A DNA stretch of 45,809 nt from Bacteroidota bacterium (GTDB lineage: Bacteria; Bacteroidota; Ignavibacteria; Kryptoniales; JAKASW01). The position numbers and the translations under genes were made by a program. Shown here in pieces: positions 1-8,021 of this stretch. The stretch's first letter is position 1. Every line of letters begins with the position of its first letter. The stretch spans positions 1 through 45,809 of the forward strand of contig JAMCXB010000021.1 in NCBI GenBank assembly GCA_023480735.1. Reading direction: 5' to 3'. The notes beneath the pieces are model-generated. The model saw nothing but the letters and a program-made list of their open reading frames with translations. It had not been told where the DNA came from and searched no databases.

Positions 1-1086
1 GCAGCAGGATATTCGTACAAAGGATCTCTATCCAACGGGGACACCTATGTTTTTGCTTTAGCTCGCTACAACGTCGATGGAAGCTTGGACAACACTTTCG
101 GCACGAAGGGAATTGTAACAACCGCTGTGCTTCCAAGCGCTAATTCACCCGAAGAAGATGAGATACATTCGTTAGCTGTTCAGAGCGACGGCAAGATTAT
201 TGTTTCCGGGTATTCATACGGCGGTTTTGCGCTGGCCCGTTATAATTCCGATGGTAGCTTGGATAACACTTTCGGTACAAATGGAATTGTTATCACTTCT
301 ATTAGTGGTGAGGATTACGACAATTCGGTCGCGCTGCAAAGCGACGGAAAGATTGTTACGGCAGGAGCGTCCTACCTGAATAGCCAGTATGAATTTACAT
401 TGGCCCGTTATAATTCTAACGGTATATTGGACAATTCCTTCGGTACAAACGGGATTGTTGCTACTGCAGTAGGATCTTCGGACGATGATATCCATTCAAT
501 AGCAATCCAGAGCGACGGAAAGATTGTTGCCGCCGGGCATTCGGAAAACACATCACAGCAGTATTTGTTTGCTCTGGCGCGCTACGATACGGATGGAAGC
601 TTAGATAAAACTTTCGGCACAGATGGAATAGTTACTACCGCAGTAGCAGGTCTTGGGGATGATAAAGCTTACTCGGTAGCCATACAAAGCGACGGTAAAA
701 TAGTCGCTGCAGGCGCATCATTATACAATAACTTCTACGACCTTTACGGGTTCGCTGTAGTCAGGTACACAGGGAGTTCGGGAAGCGGCGTGAATGCTGT
801 CTCAGCGACCGCCGATGTTCAAAAGACTTATGCACTTCATCAGAATTATCCAAACCCGTTCAATCCATCAACAGCTATTAGCTATCAGCTGCCAGCCAAC
901 AGCTTCGTGACACTTAAAATTTACGATATACTTGGTAGAGAAGTAGCAACATTGGTAAATGAACATCAGACGGCGGGGACTCATTCCGTAACTTTCAATG
1001 CGAGCGACCTGCCGAGCGGCGTATACTTTTACACGGTCCGCTCCAAGGGCACGTCGATGACAAAGAAGATGGTGCTTCTGAAATAA
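1..1086 (+). CDS. Delta-60 repeat protein with T9SS sorting domain (5' end outside window)
   Basis: The frame is open from base 1, so the gene begins upstream; the TTG at 85 is only an internal Leu codon. The visible part has about four copies of a ~55-residue repeat with the cores LARYN.DGSLD.TFGT.GIV and IQSDGKIVAAG. This is the delta-60 repeat family, a predicted beta-propeller-like surface repeat. From about base 830 a C-terminal domain follows, with NYPNPFNPST, a VTLKIYDILGREV strand, GVYFYTV and a final TKKMVLLK. These are hallmarks of the T9SS type A sorting domain, which is cleaved after outer-membrane export. The protein is therefore probably secreted or surface-attached. Its ligand is unknown. 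A hairpin follows directly after the stop codon. Confidence 0.9.
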   Translation, partial: AAGYSYKGSLSNGDTYVFALARYNVDGSLDNTFGTKGIVTTAVLPSANSPEEDEIHSLAVQSDGKIIVSGYSYGGFALARYNSDGSLDNTFGTNGIVITSISGEDYDNSVALQSDGKIVTAGASYLNSQYEFTLARYNSNGILDNSFGTNGIVATAVGSSDDDIHSIAIQSDGKIVAAGHSENTSQQYLFALARYDTDGSLDKTFGTDGIVTTAVAGLGDDKAYSVAIQSDGKIVAAGASLYNNFYDLYGFAVVRYTGSSGSGVNAVSATADVQKTYALHQNYPNPFNPSTAISYQLPANSFVTLKIYDILGREVATLVNEHQTAGTHSVTFNASDLPSGVYFYTVRSKGTSMTKKMVLLK

Positions 1087-1093
1087 CGATTAG

Positions 1094-1124
1094 GATGGCT
1101 GCCACAGAGCATGTGGTGGCCATC
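1094..1124 (+). terminator. Hairpin terminator-like structure after the delta-60 gene
   Basis: Two 13-base arms (1094-1106 and 1112-1124) match at 11 of 13 positions around a 5-base loop, starting 8 bases after the stop codon. The T-tract is poor (TCTTTA some 7 bases later), so efficiency is uncertain. The hairpin covers the first possible ATG (1095) of the next reading frame, which argues against that start. Confidence 0.55.
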
Positions 1125-1160
1125 ATTCCATCTTTACCTGCCTCTAGTTATCTTGTGTCC

Positions 1161-1997
1161 ATGCAACTTTTCAAGAGACACATGAAACCGGCATGGACTT
1201 TCAGGAGCGAGAAGAAAGTCTGGCGACTGCTGCCGGGTGCAGGCGTTCTTGCCGTGGAACTCCGTGATACGGAAAACAAGCTGACCGAATTTGCGGGACT
1301 GGATATTACAACCGGGGTTGCTCATTGGCAAAGCCTGCAATTCGAAGATAAGTGGTGGATAACCGTAAACAAGATCCACCGCGGTGTTCTCCTGCTCCAA
1401 CAGTTTGTCAAGCCAGACATGCCGACGCCCGGGAAGATTTTTGCGGTCGATGTTCTGACGGGAAAACTGCTTTGGCAGAACAACGAATTGTCTTACATGA
1501 GTGTCATAGAGGACACGGTCTATGGCCTCCGGAACACACTGACGTCTGAAGAGATCGTCGGAGTAAATTACAGAACCGGGGAAGCTACTGTCACCTTTCC
1601 GACCAACGACCCGCGCGTGCAGGAGATAAATCAGACGGTCACTGAAGAGAAGTTCATGCTTCCGGCAGCATTTGAAGAGTCCGAGGAGAATTCGAATCAG
1701 GCATCCGGCTCGATACTAAGTGAAGCGTTTCCGTCTGATGCGAAGGCACCGGCCTTAATTGAGACGCGGTCCGGCAAACATGTTGTCGGTTATCATCTCG
1801 ACTCCGGGACAGATGAAAAGGGAGTCCCGGTTTATGATTCGCATCTGAAAGTAGTGGATAACGGCGGAAAGATTCTCTTTGAGGATACTACGGACAAAGG
1901 GGTCTACACCACTCTGCAGGATTTTTATTTCGTCGTGAGTGGGATGCTGCTTTACGTCAGGAATTCAAACGAGATAGTGGCAGTACGGTTAAGCTGA
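1161..1997 (+). CDS. DUF4905-like beta-propeller protein
   Basis: About 278 residues from ATG 1161 (MQLFKRHMKPAW). The frame extends up to ATG 1095, but that codon lies inside the hairpin after the previous gene, so I prefer 1161; ATG 1182 is also possible. The protein has recurring beta-strand blocks such as AGLDITTGVAHW and FAVDVLTGKLLW, each a strand with D.TG.L.W. This is the pattern of PQQ-like propeller repeats and matches my recollection of the Bacteroidota DUF4905 family. There is no signal peptide, so it is probably cytoplasmic. Its function is unknown. Its last 9 bases overlap the 3' end of the convergent addB-like gene. Confidence 0.6.
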   Translation: MQLFKRHMKPAWTFRSEKKVWRLLPGAGVLAVELRDTENKLTEFAGLDITTGVAHWQSLQFEDKWWITVNKIHRGVLLLQQFVKPDMPTPGKIFAVDVLTGKLLWQNNELSYMSVIEDTVYGLRNTLTSEEIVGVNYRTGEATVTFPTNDPRVQEINQTVTEEKFMLPAAFEESEENSNQASGSILSEAFPSDAKAPALIETRSGKHVVGYHLDSGTDEKGVPVYDSHLKVVDNGGKILFEDTTDKGVYTTLQDFYFVVSGMLLYVRNSNEIVAVRLS

Positions 1998-4900
1998 TTC
2001 AGATGCCTCTAAACTCTCCCCGGTCAGTGCAATCCTGCAAGCTTCAGAGTAAGGACAATAGATGCAAACCTTTTCGCGCGGGAAAGTCGTCAGATTGAAC
2101 CGCCCCGACCTGGCCTCCTGGACTTTTTCGTTTACGAACGATTCCGTCTCCTGAAGGAGTTCGGGCATGGTCTTCGGATATTCGGCAGTACTCGGCGTCT
2201 TCCTGGCGCTTTCAAAACTCTTGTTGTACCGCAGCTCTCCATTATCGTCGCGCACTATGAAATCGATCAGGTCCTTTCCGTCCTCGGCGCTCAACAACCT
2301 GTCCCTGTTCAAGGAGATAAACGCCGCACCTGCGACGATTCCTTTCTCTCCACCCAACCTCATCACTTCATCCAGCGCCTTGAGATAGAGGAGCAGCTGG
2401 GGACTGATCTTCTCGCCTATCACATCCTGGTGCACCGGATTCGCATAGGAAGTCTTGTAGTCGAATATTGTCAGGCCGTCTAGATTGGAGTCCATGCGAT
2501 CTATTTTCCCGCGCAGTGAGACGTCGCCTATTTTTACCGGGCCCGCTGCTTCCTCGCCGCTCCCGCTTCGCATCCCGAATCCAAACTCAAATTTCTCCGG
2601 AACGAAACCATATTCCGATAGTTTGGCCTGGACCTTCGACAGGAAAAGTCCCAAGGTCCCCGGCACCGAAGCCGTCCCGAGTATGGAGTTCCTTTCCACT
2701 TCAAAGAGATCGTGCTTGATGCCAAGCTGGTCTAAAATCTGACATCCGATGTCAAGCAGAAGCTCCAATTCGTCTTTGCTTCCGCCAAGATTTCCCTCCT
2801 TAGAGAGTTCATCGTAGAACTTATAAAGGATTTTGTGGAGCACCGCCCCGCGCTCGATTGCGCTCAGAGAAGTCTCGATATCGGGGACTTCCGCAATTTG
2901 CAGGACTCTCCGGGAAAAGTACTGGAAGCCGCACCTTGTCAGAGACTCTATTTGCGCTGCCGAAAACGTCCTCCCTCCGATCTCCGCGTCAATCTTGTCA
3001 ACGAGTTCTTTTTCCGTCAACTTTCCCGTGAACTCGCTGTCTCTCAATCCTTCATACCTTGCCGACTCGGCTGCTTTGCATCTCTCCAGATTGTGCGGCA
3101 GAAGCTTCGCGGCTTCATCACCCGGAACCTTGTCGTAGAAATTCGGACAAACAGATTCCGCTTCGATGAACTGCTGGAAATTGTAGATATCGACAACGCC
3201 TTCCTCGGCTGAAGCCTCATCCAGGTGTGACACCTCCGCGACATCCGTGAAGGCGTCAATGAAAGATGACCTGATCAAGCGGACTTCCTCCCTCTGCACC
3301 GGATGAATGAGGCAAAGGGATTTGTTGAACGAGCCCGCAGCCTGATAGAACAAATGCCTCTGAAGATAGGGCTGCATCTGACGGTTTTCTTTCTGCACAT
3401 TCAACGGTAGAAATATTTCCGGCACATACTTAGTCGGCAGCTCACCCTCTGTCAGGCCCACGATAAACAGGTGATCGAACTCGAGTCCGCGTATCTCTTC
3501 GAGAGCCGTAACGTACACGCCGAAGCCGTATTTCTGTCTGATATTGTATCGTGTCAGAGAAAGGGCGGCCCGTAAGTTTTCAATCCAAATTTCAACAGGC
3601 AGTCGCTTGCCGCCATTCACTGTTTCGACCTCCACGACCTCATCGAGGACCTCTTGAAATGAGGACATTGCCTGCGCGTCCCGCTCCACGATCTCCGCCG
3701 AAATACCGTTTACATTCAGCCTGGCGATATTCTCGTAGACTCTCAAACCCGCGACAAGTGACCCGACAGCTTCTTGAAATTCTTCAGGCGTCAGATCGTG
3801 ACTGAAAGGAGTCAGCTTCCGTTCAATCGTGTCGATGAGTTGACGTGCCTTCACGAGAATCCCGATGTCATGGGCGATTTGGGCTGCATTCTCGTCTGTC
3901 CCCTCCTGACTCAATCCTCTCAGGATGCCGAGGCGTGCTTCAATTGTTTCTCTGAAGTTCTTCAATCCCCGTTCGAATCTGCACGACGCCGCGGCATCAT
4001 ACAGGATACTTCCAGCTTCGCTCGCATTTGTGTTTTCGCTTATCGTGAGGACCCGGTTTGTAACCGCTCTCAGAAGCGCAACGCGTTCGTAATCTGTTAT
4101 CTTGATATCGATGAAAGAAAGTATGGCATTTACGACGCTGTTAGTTTCGAGCGTGTACCTGTCGGTTATGTTCGCGGGTATTCCATATTTCGGAAAGACT
4201 TCCCTAAAAATGCTGGAATAGTTTTGAGGAAGATAAGAGGCGATGCAAATCCTGTCCAGGTTCTTTCCGGGATCCTTTTTGAGGATATCCTTTATTTTTT
4301 CAGCGACGAATTCAGCCTCGCGAAGGCTATCACGGACGCTAACGACATATACTTTGTCTTTGAGATCAAGCTTATCCCTCGGGGTCTCATCCGAAAAGAG
4401 GTTGAGTGCCAGATAGTCCCTTAGTGACGAGTTGTCTTGCCGGGAGGAATCGGCTCCTGCTTCTTGCGGCTTGAATCCTCTGCTCACGAGCTCGTCAGAA
4501 GTGGCAAGCATAGTCCTGAAAATGTCTTCGTTTCGGTCGCTGCAGTCAAGCTTGATGAGAAAGGAGAAATCCATCCGTGCAGACAATCGGCGCAGAAATT
4601 CAAGTTCCGGTTTCTTGAAGCTGTAAAATCCTTCCACGTAGAAAGTGCATTTCTCCGGATGAATCTCTTTGACCACTTCGCTCGAGGTCGAGAGACGTGA
4701 ATTGAGATGAGACATAAGTCCGGCGCTGTCGATGAATTCATTACCAAGGCTGTCCTCATAACCGGAATAAATCCTTACGAACTCTTCGAGTTTATGCCGC
4801 TCCGACTCCTCGGATACTGAGACGAGATACTCATAGTCCTCCGGCGTTATTCCGTTTTCCTTCAGGTAATCTATCTGGTCGACTATTTTCTTTATGGTCC

Positions 4901-5267
4901 CGATCGGAGCGACGCCTTTCCTGGTCCCCGGACGAAACGAAGCATATTTGAAGAATCTGAACTCCCCGCCGGAGATCACCTCACTCACGAACATTCCCTG
5001 CATCGAGGGAGAAATTATTCGCTTACCATCATTCAAGCGCGAGAAGATTTCATGCGCATACAGCTCCAGCGTGAACACGGGCAGCTTTCCGAAGACGAAG
5101 TTATCGACCAGCTCGCGCTGTAGTTCGCGCACACGCCGGCGGGTGGGAACGATATAAACAAAGTCGTAGTTGCCGGTGCGGCAAGACTGCTTCGTCTTTT
5201 CCTTCACCACCGACGCGAAGTTCTCGCTCAGTTTACCGTCAAAGTTCTTTGCTAAGATTATTGACAT
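1989..5267 (-). CDS. addB: AddB/RexB-type ATP-dependent nuclease subunit B
   Basis: 1092 residues. The protein is the predicted partner of AddA in processing double-strand breaks for RecA. The N-terminal half resembles an inactivated UvrD-like helicase: the start YIVPTRRRVRELQREL lacks a Walker A P-loop. The C-terminal third is a PD-(D/E)XK (RecB-family) nuclease. It has GAVLHKILYKFYDE, then D-R-M-D...IFDYKTS, and a Q-x3-Y motif (QLLLYLKAL). Cys779 and the cluster Cys1068, Cys1071, Cys1077 (CIYCPYSEAC) match the four-Cys Fe-S staple of AddB nucleases. The ATG at 5267 follows an AAGG element. The matching AddA-type gene lies 12 kb away on the same strand, so the usual addBA pair is split. Confidence 0.85.
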   Translation of the reverse strand: MSIILAKNFDGKLSENFASVVKEKTKQSCRTGNYDFVYIVPTRRRVRELQRELVDNFVFGKLPVFTLELYAHEIFSRLNDGKRIISPSMQGMFVSEVISGGEFRFFKYASFRPGTRKGVAPIGTIKKIVDQIDYLKENGITPEDYEYLVSVSEESERHKLEEFVRIYSGYEDSLGNEFIDSAGLMSHLNSRLSTSSEVVKEIHPEKCTFYVEGFYSFKKPELEFLRRLSARMDFSFLIKLDCSDRNEDIFRTMLATSDELVSRGFKPQEAGADSSRQDNSSLRDYLALNLFSDETPRDKLDLKDKVYVVSVRDSLREAEFVAEKIKDILKKDPGKNLDRICIASYLPQNYSSIFREVFPKYGIPANITDRYTLETNSVVNAILSFIDIKITDYERVALLRAVTNRVLTISENTNASEAGSILYDAAASCRFERGLKNFRETIEARLGILRGLSQEGTDENAAQIAHDIGILVKARQLIDTIERKLTPFSHDLTPEEFQEAVGSLVAGLRVYENIARLNVNGISAEIVERDAQAMSSFQEVLDEVVEVETVNGGKRLPVEIWIENLRAALSLTRYNIRQKYGFGVYVTALEEIRGLEFDHLFIVGLTEGELPTKYVPEIFLPLNVQKENRQMQPYLQRHLFYQAAGSFNKSLCLIHPVQREEVRLIRSSFIDAFTDVAEVSHLDEASAEEGVVDIYNFQQFIEAESVCPNFYDKVPGDEAAKLLPHNLERCKAAESARYEGLRDSEFTGKLTEKELVDKIDAEIGGRTFSAAQIESLTRCGFQYFSRRVLQIAEVPDIETSLSAIERGAVLHKILYKFYDELSKEGNLGGSKDELELLLDIGCQILDQLGIKHDLFEVERNSILGTASVPGTLGLFLSKVQAKLSEYGFVPEKFEFGFGMRSGSGEEAAGPVKIGDVSLRGKIDRMDSNLDGLTIFDYKTSYANPVHQDVIGEKISPQLLLYLKALDEVMRLGGEKGIVAGAAFISLNRDRLLSAEDGKDLIDFIVRDDNGELRYNKSFESARKTPSTAEYPKTMPELLQETESFVNEKVQEARSGRFNLTTFPREKVCIYCPYSEACRIALTGESLEASESA

Positions 5268-5742
5268 TGCCTTGTAGTGAACAAGTTAAGTAGATCGCAC
5301 TTTTATTGACAGCGCTCCGGCATCTGGATTTGGTCACGACTTGGTCATGGTGTCACAGGTGGATGAATTAGACGGCAGCTGCGCATGGTTCATGGAAGGT
5401 AATGACATAAACGATCTATTTGTTGTCGGAGGTCTTGAAACAATTTACTGGTCTAATTCAGATCATCCATTTATTCCAACCGATTCTCTGTTCTCCATTT
5501 TCCTCACAATGTGTACGCACGAGTATCAAAACCGCACAGCGGGTGTATCAAAAGCGAACACAAGGTTGAAATTCATTATTCTATGCCGCCAATCCAAAGC
5601 GATTTCTGCTCTCTCCTGGTGGTGAGTTCAGGCACGGGTTTTGTCAATAAATGGGCAGACAATTGGACGTTCACCAGCACAAACAATGCGGGAGCGGATA
5701 AATACCGAAGCAATACGGAAACACAGTCAGGAGGACAAAGAA
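5268..5742 (+). other. Gene-poor interval between addB-like gene and AraC-type gene
   Basis: 475 bases separate divergent genes and must hold both promoters. Open frames here (for example 5341-5625) begin at TTG, lack ribosome sites and match no family I know. No clear hairpin or repeat was seen. Confidence 0.4.
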
Positions 5743-6216
5743 ATGGGACTACAATCAGAGCTATCCGGGAACTCAATCACGCGGGTCTCAAACATCAGGA
5801 GGAATTCTGCCGGTCATTGGGCCGAAAAGGGGAAGGAGATAATTGATAACAGCTATGCAGATCTTTCAGGGATCGATGAAGTCTGTTCTACGCTTGGGAT
5901 TTCAGCCGCTCATTTTAGAGAGGTGTTCTATTTTGCGTATCACATCACGCCCAAACGCTATCTGGACACTGTTCGGGTGGAACAGGCAAAGAAGCTGTTG
6001 TGCCGGAAAGGCGCTTCCGGAAAACTGCCAACAATAGAGCAGGTTGCAGGCCTGATTGACTTCACCGGCGTATCGACTTTCGTCAGGAGGTTCAAGGAGA
6101 TCGCACGATACAGTCCGACCGAGTTCCGGAAAATGTGCCATGTTACGGTTTCTACCTGCGAAAATGTGTTGCGAAAACGCCGCATCAGGCTTGACAAAAA
6201 GAAGCCTCTGGTTTAA
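5743..6216 (+). CDS. AraC-type helix-turn-helix protein
   Basis: 157 residues from ATG 5743, chosen because AGGAGG lies 8 bases upstream; the frame stays open to 5641 without a better site. The C-terminal ~100 residues are an AraC/XylS DNA-binding domain. The first HTH region includes IDEVCSTLGISAAHFREVFY. The second includes VAGLIDFTGVSTFVRRFKEIARYSPTEFRKM, the conserved recognition helix and the P-x-E-[FY]-R end. No sensor domain is present, only about 45 polar residues in front. It is predicted to be a DNA-binding regulator. It leads the run of same-strand genes to 10730, which are its likely targets (inference). Confidence 0.75.
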   Translation: MGLQSELSGNSITRVSNIRRNSAGHWAEKGKEIIDNSYADLSGIDEVCSTLGISAAHFREVFYFAYHITPKRYLDTVRVEQAKKLLCRKGASGKLPTIEQVAGLIDFTGVSTFVRRFKEIARYSPTEFRKMCHVTVSTCENVLRKRRIRLDKKKPLV

Positions 6217-6325
6217 CATAATGGAAACAGAACGAGCGGGGGCGGTGGGCGGTCAGGGAACGTTACACACATTGAAGCACTTGCCGAAGAACCATTACAT
6301 GAGACTTGAATCGGGAGCGTAGATT

Positions 6326-6640
6326 GTGAAAGCACGGAAAAAAGGCTCTTGCGGCAACAAGCCAGGGTTGAGTTGTGCGCAGTTAAGGGTCATGAGGCTC
6401 CTCGCAAGAGGATTGAAACGCAGGGAAATCGCAGAGCAACTTCATCTCAGCATACATACAGTGGACAGGCACATTGCCGATTCGTATGTAAAACTGGGCG
6501 TACATAACACTGCGTCTGCAGCTACGAAGTTGATGGAAGGAAACCTCCTCGGACTCGTAGTTATACGCCCTCCTCGAAATATCGGGGACGACGAAAAATG
6601 GATGGATCCATCCATTGTGAACATGAGATGTTCGATTTAA
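6326..6640 (+). CDS. LuxR/GerE-type helix-turn-helix protein
   Basis: 104 residues from GTG 6326, with GGAG 9 bases upstream. Residues ~15-75 are a LuxR-family DNA-binding domain: LSCAQLRVMRLLARGLKRRE, IAEQLHLSIHTVDRHI and a YVKLGVHNTASAA ending. There is no receiver or ligand domain, and the C-terminal 30 residues are unassigned. The gene follows the AraC-type gene by 109 bases. A similar short LuxR-type protein (31756-32007) heads cassette B, so the association recurs. It may act alone as a dimer or be controlled by a partner elsewhere. Confidence 0.75.
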   Translation: MKARKKGSCGNKPGLSCAQLRVMRLLARGLKRREIAEQLHLSIHTVDRHIADSYVKLGVHNTASAATKLMEGNLLGLVVIRPPRNIGDDEKWMDPSIVNMRCSI

Positions 6641-6735
6641 TTTAAAGCTGTCGTGCTTCAAGCCTGAACTTTCCTCAAGATGGACGGACAGAAACCTTTA
6701 GAGAGATTCCGGCGGCGACTAGAAAGGGATAACAA

Positions 6736-7872
6736 ATGGGAAGAAGAACGTGGACGTCCGTTTTATCAGCATCGTTGCTATTTGCGTTAGGCTCCTGCCG
6801 ACACAATCCAGTCGGTCCGGTGATAGAGCCGGGCGCGAGAAACTATATCTGGACTGTCGACACGCTTAAGACCGAATTCAATGATATTACCGGGTTCTGG
6901 GGGGCATCTCCCACTAACATCTGGGCCGGCGGGGATGGAGGAACCGAAGCGGATTTCCTCTGGCACTACGACGGCACAAAATGGATACCATGGTATGCAA
7001 CATATGGAGGAAGCAAAGGCCTTGCGTATTGCAGTGCATCAGCCATCTTCGGCTTCGATTCAAATGGCGTCTGGATAGGTGGTCAGTCCTTTGGAGATCC
7101 GGGAGCCGGATTATGCCACTGGAATGGCAGCCGATGGGGACAATATTTCAATTACAATCCTGAGCCTGATACATTTAGTTTTGCTATGGTGACAGGTATC
7201 TGGGGTTTTCGACCGGATGATATATATGCCTGCGGTGTCTTAGGCTATTCACTTACACTTGTGCCCCAAGGAACCTCGTCCAAGGGATTTCTCCTTCACT
7301 ATGATGGGTCGGTATGGAAAGAAATTGCTATAGCAGATTCAGGTCGGCAGTGTGGATTCATAAAGATGAGAGGAGAAGATGGCCAGCTTTATATACAGGA
7401 GTATCGAGGAGACGGACCCGGCGATAGTGTTGTAATTGCTTTCTATGAATTAGATAGTGGAAGACTTACGAGGATTTACTCGAATATTCTTGGAAGAATG
7501 CCATCAACAGTGAATTTCGAGTTTGTTGGGAACGAGTTGTATTTTCCCTTCAGCAACGATGTGTATACGTATTCTAACGGTGAATTTATCAAACAGATGT
7601 CAATAAACCTTCCGAACTGGAATTACTTCCTCTGTGGAAGGAGCAGAGAGGATATATTCTTAAGCATGGCAGACGGCCTGGCGCACTTCAATGGAACCGA
7701 TTATGAATACTTATATAAATGGCAGCTTGGACAAATGATTCTGGGAGGGTGCGCGCTGTTTGATAAAGAAGTTTTCTTCCCGCTTTACGAACGGGCAACC
7801 GGAACAAACATGATCTTACACGGCAGACTAACAGAGGAGGGTGAATCGGCCCCATCAAAAACTATTAATTGA
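6736..7872 (+). CDS. Lipoprotein with WG..P.NIW propeller-like repeats
   Basis: 378 residues starting with a lipoprotein signal; the lipobox ends at Cys21 (FALGSC), so the protein is lipid-anchored in the envelope. It then has a short N-P-V-G-P-V linker, like the N-P-V/T linkers after the Cys in the cassette B lipoproteins. The body has recurring modules such as FWGASPTNIWAGG...LWHYDG.KW and IWGFRPDDIYACG...LLHYDGSVW, a kelch- or propeller-like pattern common in secreted Bacteroidota proteins. Function is unknown. The ATG follows GAAAGGGA. A hairpin begins 4 bases after the stop, and the T9SS gene follows. Confidence 0.7.
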   Translation: MGRRTWTSVLSASLLFALGSCRHNPVGPVIEPGARNYIWTVDTLKTEFNDITGFWGASPTNIWAGGDGGTEADFLWHYDGTKWIPWYATYGGSKGLAYCSASAIFGFDSNGVWIGGQSFGDPGAGLCHWNGSRWGQYFNYNPEPDTFSFAMVTGIWGFRPDDIYACGVLGYSLTLVPQGTSSKGFLLHYDGSVWKEIAIADSGRQCGFIKMRGEDGQLYIQEYRGDGPGDSVVIAFYELDSGRLTRIYSNILGRMPSTVNFEFVGNELYFPFSNDVYTYSNGEFIKQMSINLPNWNYFLCGRSREDIFLSMADGLAHFNGTDYEYLYKWQLGQMILGGCALFDKEVFFPLYERATGTNMILHGRLTEEGESAPSKTIN

Positions 7873-7876
7873 TGGA

Positions 7877-7900
7877 GAGGCGATGCGCGAACATCGCCTC
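7877..7900 (+). terminator. Perfect 9-bp hairpin after lipoprotein gene
   Basis: GAGGCGATG at 7877-7885 and its exact complement at 7892-7900 enclose a 6-base loop, starting 4 bases after the stop codon. No T-tract follows, so it may be an attenuator or an mRNA-stabilising end rather than a full terminator. Confidence 0.45.
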
Positions 7901-8021
7901 CCACACAGGAAATAGCTCCGCAAGGTTGGCTCCCTTTTTCACCAACGATTGGATTCGTTGCGACGGGGCTATTCCATTAACCCATAAAGTTAGCAAAATG
8001 CTGACTAAGGAGAGATCAGAG

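Noticed and set aside
85-780. Tandem DNA repeat or CRISPR-like periodicity in the delta-60 gene
   Set aside because: The periodicity follows protein repeats with diverged codons; there are no constant repeats with unique spacers.
6221-6322. 33-codon frame between the AraC-type and LuxR-type genes
   Set aside because: No ribosome site and no recognisable sequence; it is the end of a longer out-of-frame shadow of the AraC-type gene.
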